Origin: Syngnathus acus
Taxonomy: Eukaryota; Chordata; Actinopteri; Syngnathiformes; Syngnathidae
NCBI RefSeq assembly: GCF_901709675.1
Contig: NC_051098.1
Location: 14,599,918-14,663,917, forward strand
DNA: 64,000 nucleotides
Reading direction: 5' to 3'
Below the pieces are notes generated by a model, which did no database searches, was not told the DNA's origin, and saw only the letters and a program-made list of their open reading frames with translations. The translations under genes and the position numbers were made by a program. Position 1 is the first letter of the stretch; every line of letters begins with the position of its first letter. This document shows, one piece after another, positions 48,747-60,943 of this stretch.

Positions 48747-49260
48747 AGTACTATTGCCAGCCAGCTATCGCCACGCAAAGTGCCCCGTTCGTTCGACCAC
48801 GATGGCTCATATTCGACCTTGCGCCTCCTTATCAAGCTCTTCTCTCTCCTCCTTTTTTTTTTTAGCGACTTCTCGTATCCGGTGTCGTCTCCCCGGCGCG
48901 CTCGCCTCCCTTCGTCCCTTCTTCCCTCCCCCGTCCTTCCATCCGCATCCCCGATGAGACACAGCACCTGCACCGCCGCCGCCGCGCTCGTCTCGCCACA
49001 CACGGAGCAGATTTTTTTTTTCCTTTCCCCCCCCTCTCCCCTCCTTCTCTCTCTCCCTTTACGAGCGCCTGAGCGGAGAGCCCCGGAGTGGGAGGAAGCG
49101 CAAAACCCATCCTCCGCCTCGCGAGCGCCCTCCCTTCGCACTCTCCTTGCAAATCCCGCCCCCTTTCTCTCACCTGATTGGCTGTCGGTCAGGCCTCCCG
49201 CGCGAGGATTGGCTGAGCCTGCCGTGCGCTTCATTCAAGGTGAGTTGGAGCGTGCCCGTA
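48747..49260 (-). promoter_or_regulatory. igsf9b: igsf9b 5' UTR and promoter region
   Basis: Strongly GC- and pyrimidine-rich (on +) block directly upstream of the igsf9b ATG, including gccgccgccgcgctcg near 48,975. No TATA box at a clear position, so a CpG-type promoter is inferred. Two inverted CCAAT-type motifs (gattgg) lie at 49,177-49,182 and 49,208-49,213, about 30 bp apart. The exact transcription start cannot be read from sequence. Confidence 0.5.
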
Positions 49261-51100
49261 GTAGAGTAGTAGCAGAGCCGCAGAATCATGCGCACTGACA
49301 GAGGGACATGTCGGACATATTTCCACCTAAAAAAAAAAAGCAACAATAAAAATAAATAAAAATCATCTACACGTGTACAACCCACGCCTTTCAGTGTTGC
49401 TGGTATGACGTGATTGCAAGTGTGTGTGACGCATGGGTGTGGCGACAGAAATAAAGCATGAGGATGCAGCAGCTTCCCTCCACTACACATGGTTAGCCCT
49501 GATAAGACAGCAACTCCACTACTACGCTACACACACCTCCTCTCCTCACCCCTCCCCTCGCCTATCCCCTTCAACGGATGCCTGGTTCTGCATGCATGTG
49601 CACACACAGGGCTGCGATTATTTCACCTCCAGAAGACGCCGCTTTGCACCAGCCAGGGAAACCATCAAAGGCTGTATTCTGCATGTGTAATATACAGTAT
49701 GTTGTACATTATGAAGCCAGCATGCACGGGAGACTAGGGATGAGCATATCTACCTCACAACTCGGTTCTAGGCTCAATGCTCAACTCAGGCCTTCCTACA
49801 TGGAGTTTGTATCCTACAAGGTTAATTCTGTCCATTTTCAATAGCGCAGGGATGGGCAACTGGCAGTTCTTTGCTTTTTCTGGTGCGCATACGTTAGCCA
49901 CTAGAGGGCAGAATAATACAACACAAAGAAGACTTTCACAACTAAGTGACTACAGTAATAGCCATTGTTCGCAGAAGATATAAAATACTATATATGCCCG
50001 TGAGTATTTTTATTTAAGCTTTCGTATGGTATAATGTGACAATAATATTGATCCTCTCCTACGAGCTTCAGGAATTGTTTGTGGGCATCTGCACAGGTAG
50101 CGAGCTTTGTCCCTCATCTGCACTGTAAGAATGATCTACACACACTTCCCGTTCCACCCCTCCCACCCGAAGTTCCTGAGGTGCTGACACAACAACTCTG
50201 ACGAGATACGTTTCCATGGCGAAACGCACGTGACGTAACAGGCATTTGCCTCACGAGGCAATTTTTATTTTCTTTTTTTGTGATGGAGTCAGATTTTCAT
50301 GCCAGAGAAAATATAACATAATCTCTTACGCAACCAAACTATTAGTTTTAGATGATGCCATAAAATCTTTCGAATTTTTGGCGACAAGGGGAGTCCCGAG
50401 AAATCATTTTGGAATTATGTGTTGCGTAACTTAAAAACGATGTGAAGTTAGGTGAGACAAACACATTTTTTTCCCATTGAACAAACAAAATACGTCACTA
50501 CAATATATTATTAGTTTTAGAAATGGAAGAGAAACGCACCCCACAGAGACTTCAAGTGACCCTTTTTTTTTTATTTTATGAAAAGACTTTTTGGTGTGAC
50601 ATTGTTAGGCGCTGTTGCCATGGTTACTTACACCCATGCCTCTACAGGTGTGTCACATGCATCACTACCACCGCAGAACGAGTCCAATCAAAGTAAAATG
50701 AAAGCAAAAAGGCAGCAATGAGGGGGATGACAAGCAGCCATGTTTAAAAGGAAGTCATTAAGTCTTTCAGGTTTTTTTTTTTTCTTGCGCAAATCTATTT
50801 TTAACACAGTGCTAATTGCACCACACGCGCAACGCCTGCAAATTCACAACTCTCGTACTTCGGTTTAATATCACGTTGCTACTTTGTGATGGAAGTCATT
50901 TGAGAGAAATCACATTTGGATACTTTTTTTTTTTTTTTTACCCATAGTAGCTTCCAGAAACGTAATCCAATTGGAGGCAGAAATAGCAACTTTCCAAAGG
51001 GCAACACAAACTATTTTTCCTGACCCGAGGGCGAGAGGGAGGGAAGTCTGGGCTTCCCGACTGAAGCCGACTCCGGTTAAGCGGTAGAAAATGGATGGAT
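49261..51100. other. Intergenic DNA between igsf9b and jam3
   Basis: AT-rich. Holds a forward CTCF-like motif near 49,891-49,905 (CCACTAGAGGGCAG) and, at about 51,076-51,102, the phrase aagcggtagaaaatggatgg, which is familiar as a common dispersed-repeat tail in fish genomes. No exon seen. Confidence 0.45.
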
Positions 51101-51126
51101 GGAGACAAAGCGGGCAGAACAGTGAA

Positions 51127-51600
51127 GCTCGGGTTTGTACCGCCTCCTACTGGTCATTGACAGGTAAAAACCTCATTTAGATAACCACGATTTATTTAAT
51201 ACAAATTCAGTTTTTCAAGTCGATTATTCAAAGCTAGAGATTCAAGCTTGAGTTTCTGGTTTCACGTATTTCAACTTGTAGAAGTTTTTAAAGTGACTAT
51301 TCATATTTTTGTTGTTTTTTAGGGGAAAAATATGGCAGCCTTTTGTCAAAGTTGCTAAAGTGAGAATATTTTGACTATCCTCTACTGTCTTCGGCAGGTG
51401 TTTGTTGCCTGCGAGACAGTGCACAGGGTTTAACGACTACAATGGTCGCTATGGAAACCACATCCCTCTCCATCCTCGCCGTACCTTCTGCGAGGTGGCG
51501 AGCATGTGTGCAGCTGCAAACGACAAACAAGACGCTGCAAATGATGGCGTGTCAGAGCTCAATCCAGACTGTTACTTCACCATAATCAGATTCAAAGAGA
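51127..51600 (+). pseudogene. Decayed duplicate of the jam3 5'/first-exon region
   Basis: Shares long stretches with the real jam3 first-exon region: gtaccttctgcgaggtggcg, acaa(a/t)(c/g)a(a)gacgctgca and atggcg follow in the same order at 51,480-51,553 and 52,727-52,790. Upstream blocks (ctactggtcattgaca) also recur at 51,148 and 51,860. The duplicate has no signal peptide: after its ATGATGGCG the frame closes within about 13 codons. Confidence 0.65.
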
Positions 51601-52590
51601 ATAAAAGTTGTTTTGGAGTACACGTTAGTACTTCAGGTTTGACTGCCGAGTCCTTGACTAGGTTTAGTTCTTATATTTAAGATTGTAGTGTGATTAATAA
51701 TAGATATTTGAATGACTTTTGGAAGAAAATGTTGAGCTCTTATGGAGCCAGTACCAGGAGACGGCAAATAATATTGCATTTGTGCATTGTTTAATATTGT
51801 TCAGCCAAGGCAGGCAGCATATGCCGCAGCAATAGTAAAGTCTTAGTTTATACCGCCATCTACTGGTCATTGACAAGTATAAACTCATTTGAGTAAGCAC
51901 GATGGAGCCCGCAATTCATGTCAAAAATCAGATGCAATAATTTTGATGCAATAATTGAATGCATCTTACACATATGTGGAATGTAATTTAAAATCAACAC
52001 ATGCAGATTTAGGGACAATAATGTATTTCAGCGTTTTGGGTGCAAGCTCTCTTGTATTTTTGACTTATTGATTGGTAAATTGTCTTTCCGTGGTTATAAA
52101 TGCTGTGGTCTTCAAGCACAGTCAAAAGTGATGAACATGCATTTCCTGTCCATCTTCCGCCCCTATGCCCTTGTGCGCAATTTTACTTTGACTTAGCCCT
52201 CACCTAGATCTTACAGGCACGTTTAGTTTCTTTTATTGATTGCTGCTTTCTGTGTAAATGGTAAATGTCACAACGGTTTGGTTTTGTTCCATTAATTTTG
52301 ACACGTCGCATTCAGACTTAGTCCACACTCCATCATTTTATAAAACATTATTTTTAAGCGTCAAGTGGGCATTAGATCAAATCTTAAATCGCCCCTCCCT
52401 CTTAATTTGACTTGCTATAAAGTCTTTTGAAGGTCTCATTCATTGCTTGTGTGTTATTATTATTATTATTTTTTAATAATCCACAAAAATGTAGGCCGCT
52501 CGTTACGATGCTTATGTGAGAATATTACTACAATGACATTTTACTTCGGAATTAAAAAAAAAAAAAAAAACAGACTGACTACAGCAGGTG
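51601..52590. other. Intergenic DNA upstream of jam3
   Basis: AT-rich spacer between the decayed duplicate and the live jam3 first exon. Holds a reverse CTCF-like motif near 51,852-51,867. Nothing coding seen. Confidence 0.45.
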
Positions 52591-52770
52591 TTTGGAGCCT
52601 GCAAGACAACTCGCTGGGCTTTTCACTAACCCATTGTAGCTATGGAAACTGGTCGATGGCAACATCCACCAGTCCTGTCTGTCGCTCTCCCATTCTCTCT
52701 TGGAGTGTGCCCCCCATCCTCCTCGTACCTTCTGCGAGGTGGCGAGCGTGTGCGCTGCCGCGAACGACAA
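52591..52770 (+). promoter_or_regulatory. jam3: jam3 proximal promoter and 5' UTR
   Basis: Locally GC-richer block directly upstream of the jam3 start codons, partly duplicated 1.2 kb upstream. No TATA box in an obvious position. Assigned by location. Confidence 0.4.
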
Positions 52771-55700
52771 ATGAGACGCTGCAAGATGGCGATTGTGCGA
52801 CTGATAGCGTGTTGTGTGCTGTGCACCAACCTCGGTAAGACCGCGATCTCTACACCGCGCATATGTTCGTAGTCTAATAGTATTCGCGTTGTGAATATTA
52901 CAAGTGACGTTGTCAGATGTCGGTCGCGGGAGCGGAAAGCAGCAGGACAACATCTGCTTTATGTGCGGCATCACTTTGTCTTGTCGTGTGTGCCCTCATG
53001 TGTAAGTAGAGCGTCCATTCTGTTTCACTTCACTACTATTGTAAATAATGGCTGCGAACGTGTGAGCAAAGGGGCTTGCTTGAGACGAGCTGCTTTTTGT
53101 TCGACTCTAATCCGGAATGTGGCACAACAGCGAGAAGAGGCACCTGAAGAATCTAATGTGCCGATGCAAGAGAATCTATACGGGAATATAATACCTATGC
53201 AGTATTATATGTTGTTGCGTCGGTCGGTTGAAATGAAAGCTTTGCTGCTGGTTTTAAGTTTATTTAATTTAATTGATATGCGTTGGACTTGTACGAGGAA
53301 ATCTTACACTACGAGAGCAAGCAAATTAAATAAATAACGCAGTCATACACATTCACATTTAGCAATTATATCCATAAAAGTATGACGTGATTAATTCAAG
53401 TCGAAATCTAATCACAAACATAAAATGTATTGACAGATAAGCACAATTCTTTAACGTGTTGCAACTTTCAACCAAAGTATCTTAAAGCGGTTATATTCGT
53501 CATATCGTATGTTATTCTTCATTTTATGTTAAAAAACTGCATGAATATCGCTCAGCACTACAATAATAATTAATAGATCATTCAATAATTATGTCTCGCG
53601 ATCAAGTGCGTGAAATGCTATGACCCCCCCCCCCCCCAAAAAATTGGCTTGTTTATTCGGTTTTTAATTTCAACTGGCCGGCTGGACTATTTCATGGAGG
53701 TATTTACACATTTCAAAATTATCGTGTATTGTTGGCATGTTTTTTTTCTTGTATGCGCTAATGTAGCGTTGTGGCCATCAGCTGACTAATGATGCATAGA
53801 CGGCAGGTGGTGACGTCTCATCAAGCCCGCCACGAACAACCAGTCGGACTGATGGATGCGGCCGGTGTTGGGATGATGTGTCGTGCTTGCGTGTGTGTGC
53901 GGTCACCTTGCTGAGTGCATGCCGGCGGGTGTGTTGGCTGGCGTCTATAAACGCTAGATTGCATCCGTAAGGCTTGAACTCCTGACCCAAGTGTGAATCA
54001 ACGCGCTGACAGGTAGAGTTGCATTTATGAGACTACTTGCGACGCTGCCGATGACTCCCCTCTCGCACCCATCAAGTAGTTTTAGCCGATGAATTTTGCG
54101 GCTAACTCGTTCGGTGCAATGTGTGCGCTACATCTATGAAACGAATGCGACTTTTTCATTTGTAAGAGTTTCAATTGAGACTTTTTTTCTTGTAATGTTA
54201 TCAACCGCTTTTTTGTGGTATTTCCGTAAAAGGAGACTAGTTACAAATGGCCGTTTGCGCCGTTGTGGGAGTGGACACTGTCGACTTGCTTCCCTACTAG
54301 CGGATTGTTACTTTATTTAAAAAAAATCACAGTGTTTACTCAAACAGTAAGTATAAAGTTAGAAACACATCAATTTACTTTGTTACGTTTTTTTTGTAAC
54401 ACTGCTGACAAGAACATAGTGTACGTTTCCTTTCTTTCTTCTTCTACTGCATCGATTCAACCGTTGTGCGGTGAAATTATGGTTTTCGGGCAGCAGAATA
54501 TCGATACAAATTATCCCTGCGGGAACAATAAAGGTTTCTTAATTGTGAAGTCATTCCCCATTGAGGATAAAACAAAAGTTATTTACTCCCTAAGAGTGAC
54601 TTCATTGTTTGAACAGTGAGTATTGCGTCGTTGTGGAATAGAAGTGGTTGGGTAACACTTCCTTTCTCATCCCCCTCAAGAACTTCTGACAACGTCCTCA
54701 TGGTCTAAACTGCGCCGGTTGTTTTGACAAAGTGGATCCCAACGGTCCGCTCGCTAGCAGCGTGTTTGGCGAGGCTGCGCTGGAATGTCTGGGAAAGGCG
54801 CTTTTTATAGCCACGTTCATATTTTGGCGCGTAAGAGGATTGCGGGACGTGACTATTGGAGTGCACGTTCAGAAAAGGTTTGGATTAAGACGTGCTAGAT
54901 TATCGTTGTCATTTGCTCATATTGTCTTGGTGCTGACCCGCATTGTGTCACACAGACACCATTGTGGCTTGCATGCTTTTATTCTCCTGTCAGTATTTAA
55001 TCTCGCATTGTCTCGTAGTTTCCCACGGCCTACATTTTGCTTTAGGTGGCAACCTCAATAAAACAGTGAAAATATTTGACAGTCACTGGATTGGGGGCAG
55101 GCCTTTGACTATATGTTGTCAGCCACACATGACTGGGGCAAAATGTTTTATTTTTATTGAAGATGTGTCCGTTTTTACATCCTGTCCACGAAAATAGGGC
55201 ACTAACACTCAAATGTTGTGATATTACGATTCTTATGTTGTTAATATTTGACATTAACACCCTTTTTTCATCTTATAATTTTTTTCTCTTGTAACATTGA
55301 CCCTATTCTCATATCATGATTTTAATTTTTGAAAAATGAATTTGCGAAAAAACCCTTTATTCTTGTAAAATTACGACATAACTTAATTCTTGTAATAGAA
55401 TTTAATTATTAATTAATAATTAATAAAAATACTTAATTTAATCCTCACAATATTATATAAATAATTAAATTCTGATTTCATAACAACATAATATATATAA
55501 TTTCTTTTTAATTTAAAAAAAATATTTTAACGCTCGTTGTTGCATTCCGACTGGGTTGCGAAGGATAAAAACAATTTTCTCGTAATTTATCAATAATTAA
55601 ATTTGACTCTTTCACAGGCTCTCAACAAAAGTGACCTGTTAGCCTCTCTGGCGACATCAAGCATGTTTTATTGATGTCATTGAATGAACGTGTTCCATAT

Positions 55701-56602
55701 GTGTGGAATAACACAATTGCGTCGTTGTGAACGATGTCATGCTTTTTTTTCTCAACCTTGTGAAAGCGCCTCACTGGGGGAGGGGGTGGGGGGGGGGGTG
55801 TTGGACAACAACCTCTCATGTCTTTATCGCCGCTTGACCGCTAAACCATAATGCTACACCTCTGGCCTATCGAAGCTGTTAAGGGATAATCCACAAGTTG
55901 CGAGGCGGGGGATTGTTTGTTGGACGAGCTCGCCTTGTGTCTCTCGGGATGTCCAGTCACAGCTGGAGTAAAAATAGCCCGCCTAGCCCCCAAATCGTGT
56001 TCCGGGTGGGAAAAGTCAGAGGGAAGACAGAAGCCGAGACCTGGACGTCACGTCTCATTTGCGCACGGCGGCACGTTGATACGACTTGATGTTGGGGCAG
56101 GAGCTGTGTTCTATGTGTGTGTATGTTAGCGGCCTCCTGCTCAGAGGCGAGGGAAGTGATGTCGTGTGGTAGCAGGCTGCTTTGAATAAAGACCTCTAAA
56201 TTAGTCAGAAAGCTGCAGGGGAACAAGGAAAGGAGATGTGCCATGCTTTTATTTGTCTTCATTTCAGCCTCCATTTTGCTGCCTTTTATCCAGTCCCCAG
56301 TGGGAATGCGCATCCTTTTATGACCCAGCAGGGGGGTTGTCGAGTCCCATGTGTAAACTGCTATTAACTTACATGAGAATCAACACAAACACGACACAGA
56401 TTTAGCAGATGGTGAAAACATTCGCCACGGCTAATTTTGAAGGACTCTCAATTGTGGGTCACTGTGGTTCCAATTCCTGCTCATCCAAAAGCGCATATAT
56501 ATATATATATATATACGTATATATATACGTATATATATATATATATGATATATATTCTTTTTATCATGTCGAAAGTCACTTTTTTCGTAAAACTATATAT
56601 AC

Positions 56603-56650
<48 letters not shown>

Positions 56651-56663
56651 GTATATATATATA

Positions 56664-56702
<39 letters not shown>

Positions 56703-59700
56703 GTATATATAGTTTTACGAAAAAAGTGACTTTCGACATGATAAAAAGAATTGTGCAAATGGATTCTCATATTTTATATATACTCTTACATGTTTCATGA
56801 GAAAACTCTTTTGCCACCGAAATGTTGCAATTTTACAAAAGTAAAGTACGAGGATAAAGAAGCACGATTTAATTTTTAAGAATTAAAAAGTTCGCAAAAA
56901 ATCTTATTGTGACATAAGTTATGATTTTACAATTTTATTTCTAACAACGACGATGTAAACTGAGAAGTAGTTATGAAATTACATTTTAATTGTAACAATT
57001 GTAATTTTACTAGAGTAAAGCATCATTTGTGGATTCACCTTTTCCTCCAACTGCTCCAATTTTGACACTAAAGCATCAGGCTATTTAAAACTAAATTGGC
57101 ATTTACTTAAATAACACCGATTGCTTTGAGGAGTCCACTCAAGCAAAAGCGTGCTCGAACCTTAAGAGTTACTGTATGCCTCTGTGTGCCTCAGGCCAAA
57201 CAAGAATGATGATTAAATATGCAGCACATTTAAGCACGGTTAAGTAATTTGCACGTCTGCTTTTTGCGGCGCCCACAATTTTTGTTTATGGCTCACAATC
57301 TGCATACATTTTAAACATGGTCTTTACCTGCACGGAAAGCTTAAAGTTAAAAAAAAAAAAAAAGTATCATCTATTATTTAGTAAGTGATGCTTCGGTTTG
57401 TCGAGTCAACGCTACGGCACGTAATGGTTATGACAATGCTCCGGTCTGAAGTGTTCTCATTTCATGTTCTGACATCTTCTAGCTTTCTTCCCATTAACTA
57501 TTGACCGCACGTTACGCTTTCTGCGGCTCGTGAAGAAGACTAGAGCCAAGTCAGACCTCAAGGTCGCGTAAAACATTGCGGCCGCATCGATCGGCCATCT
57601 TCTTTGTTGTCCTAGGCATGGTATGTTTATGAAATTGCATCCCGCAATTCCTAAAGCTTCGCTCCTCTCCCGAAGGCTAAATAAGGTAACCGCATTTTGA
57701 TGGAGCGCCACCATTGTGGCCGCGAGTGCCTCCGTTGTCCATACCTAATAAATTGACAAATGAATGTACCCGTAAAGCTCAAAGTCAGCACTCCTAACCT
57801 CCGCCTGCGTTCTGGAGAAAAGCCAAAACAATAAAAGTCCGTCAGCGCCGGAATATTTACAGCCCCCCCCCCGGTCCCGTGTCGTTATGTTTTTTTATGT
57901 GCGGCAAGCGAACTTTAGGAGCTTCCTCTCTCGTGACCCGGCGCCGCTTGCATTATAATCCAATTAAGCGCCATAAAGGGACGCGGCGGATGCGATGCTA
58001 TGCGTAGCATCTTTCGGTTTTGGGTTAATCTTTTCGGATAGAAATAGGAAGCGTTGAATGCTTCTCTTTGCGGAGAGCTCATGTGTGTGTGTCGTGATAA
58101 TCCGTTGTTTATAAAGCGAGTTGCCCAGCTGTTAATGTGTGCTAATGAAAACTCCATCAGGGTGACTCAGCATTAAGTGTTTTTTTTTTTTTTTGCTTCT
58201 TCCGTCTTTCCACAGGCCACATCCCATCATCGCTCGCGGTAATCCTCCGAACCACCGACAAGATCGTGTGGTCAAATGAGTTTGAGCGTAAGTTGCCGCA
58301 ACCTATTTTCGCAAAAGTAGCTTTTCTTTCCCGGTCTTAATTTGCATGGCGCTTTTTCCAACCCGCCGTTTGCTTTCCGCAGCCGTCGAGCTGACCTGCT
58401 TAATAGAGTCCATCTCCACCAACAACCCGAGGATTGAGTGGAAGAAGATTAGGAACGGCATCCCGAGCTATGTTTACTTCCAGAGGAAGATAGCGGGTAA
58501 ATGAACGGCGCGCTAGGAGAACTCAACTTGGAATTCCGTTGGCGACCTGACCCGAGTCGTGCTGTGCCTTTCAATCAGCCATTGTAAAGTGTTTTTTTTT
58601 TTCCTGTCCTCTCAAAAGGCGACTTGGAGAACAGGGCGCAGCTCAGAGAGCCGGCCAACATTCTGATCTTTAACGCCACCCGCGCGGATACGGCCGAGTA
58701 CCGCTGCGAGGTGGCCGCCATCGACGACCAGAGAGACTTTGACGAGATTCTCATTAGTCTTGCCGTGAGAGGTGTGTGAAATGAAACAAGCGAATTTTTT
58801 TTGTTTTTTGGTTAGCTGACTTAACACTGAGCAACTTCTCCAGACCTCACCAAGTCAACAGTCCCGGTAAAAGGCATGATTTAAGCTTCATTGAAAAGAT
58901 GTGAACTGCTAGAAACAGTTACTCTTAAATTACTCAAAGACAACTCCAGACTTATGACAAAATGTCTCTAATGACAAAGGGCTTTGTTTCCGGGGCTTTC
59001 AGCCCAAGTGGTTACACTCAGCCCAAAAGCAGTCTTGGGATGTTCTCTGTACAGCGATTTACGACATCTACTCGATTTATCTTCCTCTGTTGTTGCTGTG
59101 TTAACTTTCTTTTGGGAAGTACAGTAAATTAAAAAAAACAAAAAAAACCTTAGGGCTACATCTGCTTGCGCAATCCTAAACACAGCCAAGTTTTTGCTAT
59201 TGTTTCATTTCAGGTCGGTCACTTGCTTTCTGCCACCTGAAGTTTCCTGTCTCCGCTTTTTTATAAACATTGTAAAAAGATTTTCAGCTGTCCGTCTTGG
59301 GGACAAATGAATTGCATATTGTTCGCAGTGAAGCCCGTGGTGCCCCGATGCAGCGTCCCCGAGGCGGTCACGGTGGGCACGTCGACCGAGCTCCGCTGTC
59401 TGGAGAACGAAGGTTTCCCGGCACCCGTCTACCGCTGGTTCCAAAACAACGAGGAGCTTCCCCAAGACCCCAAGAACACCCCCAAGTTTATCAACGCCAC
59501 GTACACCATCAATACCGACACCGGAAGCCTGGTATGAACCCCCCCCCCCACCCTTATTTAGCACGTTTTTGTCTATTCAGCATATCAACCAAATCTGCCT
59601 GTATTGGTTTGTCTTCGGATGTAAACAGCACATGCGAGGAATTTTTATGCTGCCGAGTGTCACTCGACCGACTTGACATTTCCCCTTAGAAATTCCGCAG

Positions 59701-60943
59701 GGTGAGGAAGGAGGACGCGGGGGAGTACTACTGCCAGGCCAAGAATGACGCAGGCCACGCCCAGTGTCCCTCCCAGTGGATGGACGTCTGTGAGTGACGT
59801 GTGATTGACACTTTTGACAACGATGAGGAAAATGTTGAGAACGTGGATAGCATAAAATGCGAAAGGGATTGATCGGAATTAGAAACAACGGATGAAGAAT
59901 ACATTTCTATTTGTCTCACACAAAAGATTTGCTGGGCTATATTCACCGGACACTTCATTAGGTACACCTGCAAGGTCTATTTAGATTTTTATGACGTATT
60001 CTCAGAGCCATACAAAATGTATGATGACATATTACCTAAAGGAACACATTTATATGAGTTATTACGTAGTGCTTAACATATTTATTAAACCAGGACCGTC
60101 ATGTGAGGCTTACGTCACAGTTGGCCTAAATCAGGGGTGTCGAAGTCATTTTTGTCAGTGGCTGCATTGTAGTCATAGTTTCCCTCGACGCCGTATATTT
60201 TATATAGTATAGGCTACGCAACAAACTGGTAAATAGCTAGTTTTGAAATCAGAGACTAGTAAAAACTGTTGAAATATTTTAAAAAGACGAACGCTAATAA
60301 AAATTGCTAGCAAGTTTTCTATTATTTTATAAGTGAAGACAATTTGACACATGAAGTTGATGCACAATTTGTCTTCACGGGCCACATAAATGATCTGGTG
60401 GGCCGTATCTGGCCCCCGAGCCTCAAGTTTGACACCTATGGCCTAAATTAAAAGCAGTGGTAATTACTTTATAATACGTCTTTGGGAGTTTGAAACAATC
60501 CTACCAAATTAATTGATTGTATATTGTAATAAGATAAAAATGTCTGTACCTTTTCCACAGACGATGTCGACATCCTCGATATCGCCCTCAAGTCTGTCGG
60601 CGGCGTGGTAGCGGTCATTTTTGTGATCGGCTGCATCTGGCATTGCCTTTCACGCGCCTTCTCCTCTAAAAAAGGCCAAAATGAAAACGAGTGAGTGTCT
60701 GATAGCAATGTATTTACACCAGCGTTGACAAGACATGCATTCAAAGTGTCATCGTTTACGACAGATTCAGTTGGCCGGCGCAGAATGATGGTGTCGACTA
60801 CGGCGATGCGGATGAGGTACAAAATTTTGCTGGAGGGAGAGGAGGGATTTTAGATCAAATGTATTTTTCAATTGCTCACATACAAAAATTGGTTTTTTTC
60901 CCCCCAGGGACATTTCCGCCACAAGTCATCTTTCATCATCTGA
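52771..60943 (+). CDS. jam3: Junctional adhesion molecule 3 (JAM-C), complete coding region, 9 exons
   Basis: Two-Ig adhesion receptor of tight junctions, endothelium and germ cells; in fish, Jam3 also takes part in myoblast fusion with Jam2. Exons: 52771-52834, 58216-58287, 58383-58496, 58619-58771, 59329-59531, 59693-59789, 60561-60690, 60765-60816, 60908-60943; phases all agree, about 306 aa. Signal peptide about aa 1-22. V-type Ig has [10 protein letters not shown] and [12 protein letters not shown] cysteines, the JAM dimer motif R-I-E in [12 protein letters not shown], and an N-glycosylation site in FNATRADT. The second Ig has [12 protein letters not shown] and [12 protein letters not shown]. 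One TM helix ([14 protein letters not shown]) is followed by a short tail ending FRHKSSFII, a PDZ-binding C-terminus like mammalian SSFVI. Two in-frame ATGs (52771, 52786) exist; the second, in context aagATGG, is the more likely start. The a/b paralogue is not resolved. Confidence 0.95.
52835..58215. other. jam3 intron 1
   Basis: 5.4-kb intron, AT-rich, with C11 near 53,625, a G-rich tract near 55,780-55,798 and the palindromic TA repeat at 56.49-56.75 kb. The first 250 nt remain relatively GC-balanced. No exon found. Confidence 0.5.
56554..56751. repeat. AT-rich palindrome (about 198 bp) with TA-repeat core
   Basis: Left arm from 56554 (attctttttatcatgtcgaa, then agtcacttttttcgtaaaact) is the exact inverse of the right arm ending at 56751. 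Both arms run into tatatatacgtatatat and a long TA/TG-interrupted core. Unique arms are about 41 bp each with no mismatch seen. A further TA tract lies at 56,493-56,546. Confidence 0.9.
60132..60440. mobile_element. hAT-like MITE in jam3 intron 6, inverted orientation
   Basis: 309-bp element flanked by a perfect 8-bp target duplication GCCTAAAT (60124-60131 and 60441-60448). Left end CAGGGGTGTCGAAG and right end TTTGACACCTATG are inverted. The inner part (gacaaattgtgcatcaa, read on the minus strand) matches the 16.8-kb copy. Not transposase-coding. Confidence 0.82.

Noticed and set aside
48684-49298. 204-codon + strand frame and 163-codon minus frame at the igsf9b promoter
   Set aside because: Low-complexity translation of a GC/pyrimidine-rich promoter; overlaps the igsf9b first exon.
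56409-56770. Reading frames rich in Tyr-Ile repeats on both strands
   Set aside because: Translation of a TA microsatellite; no start context, homology or splice support.
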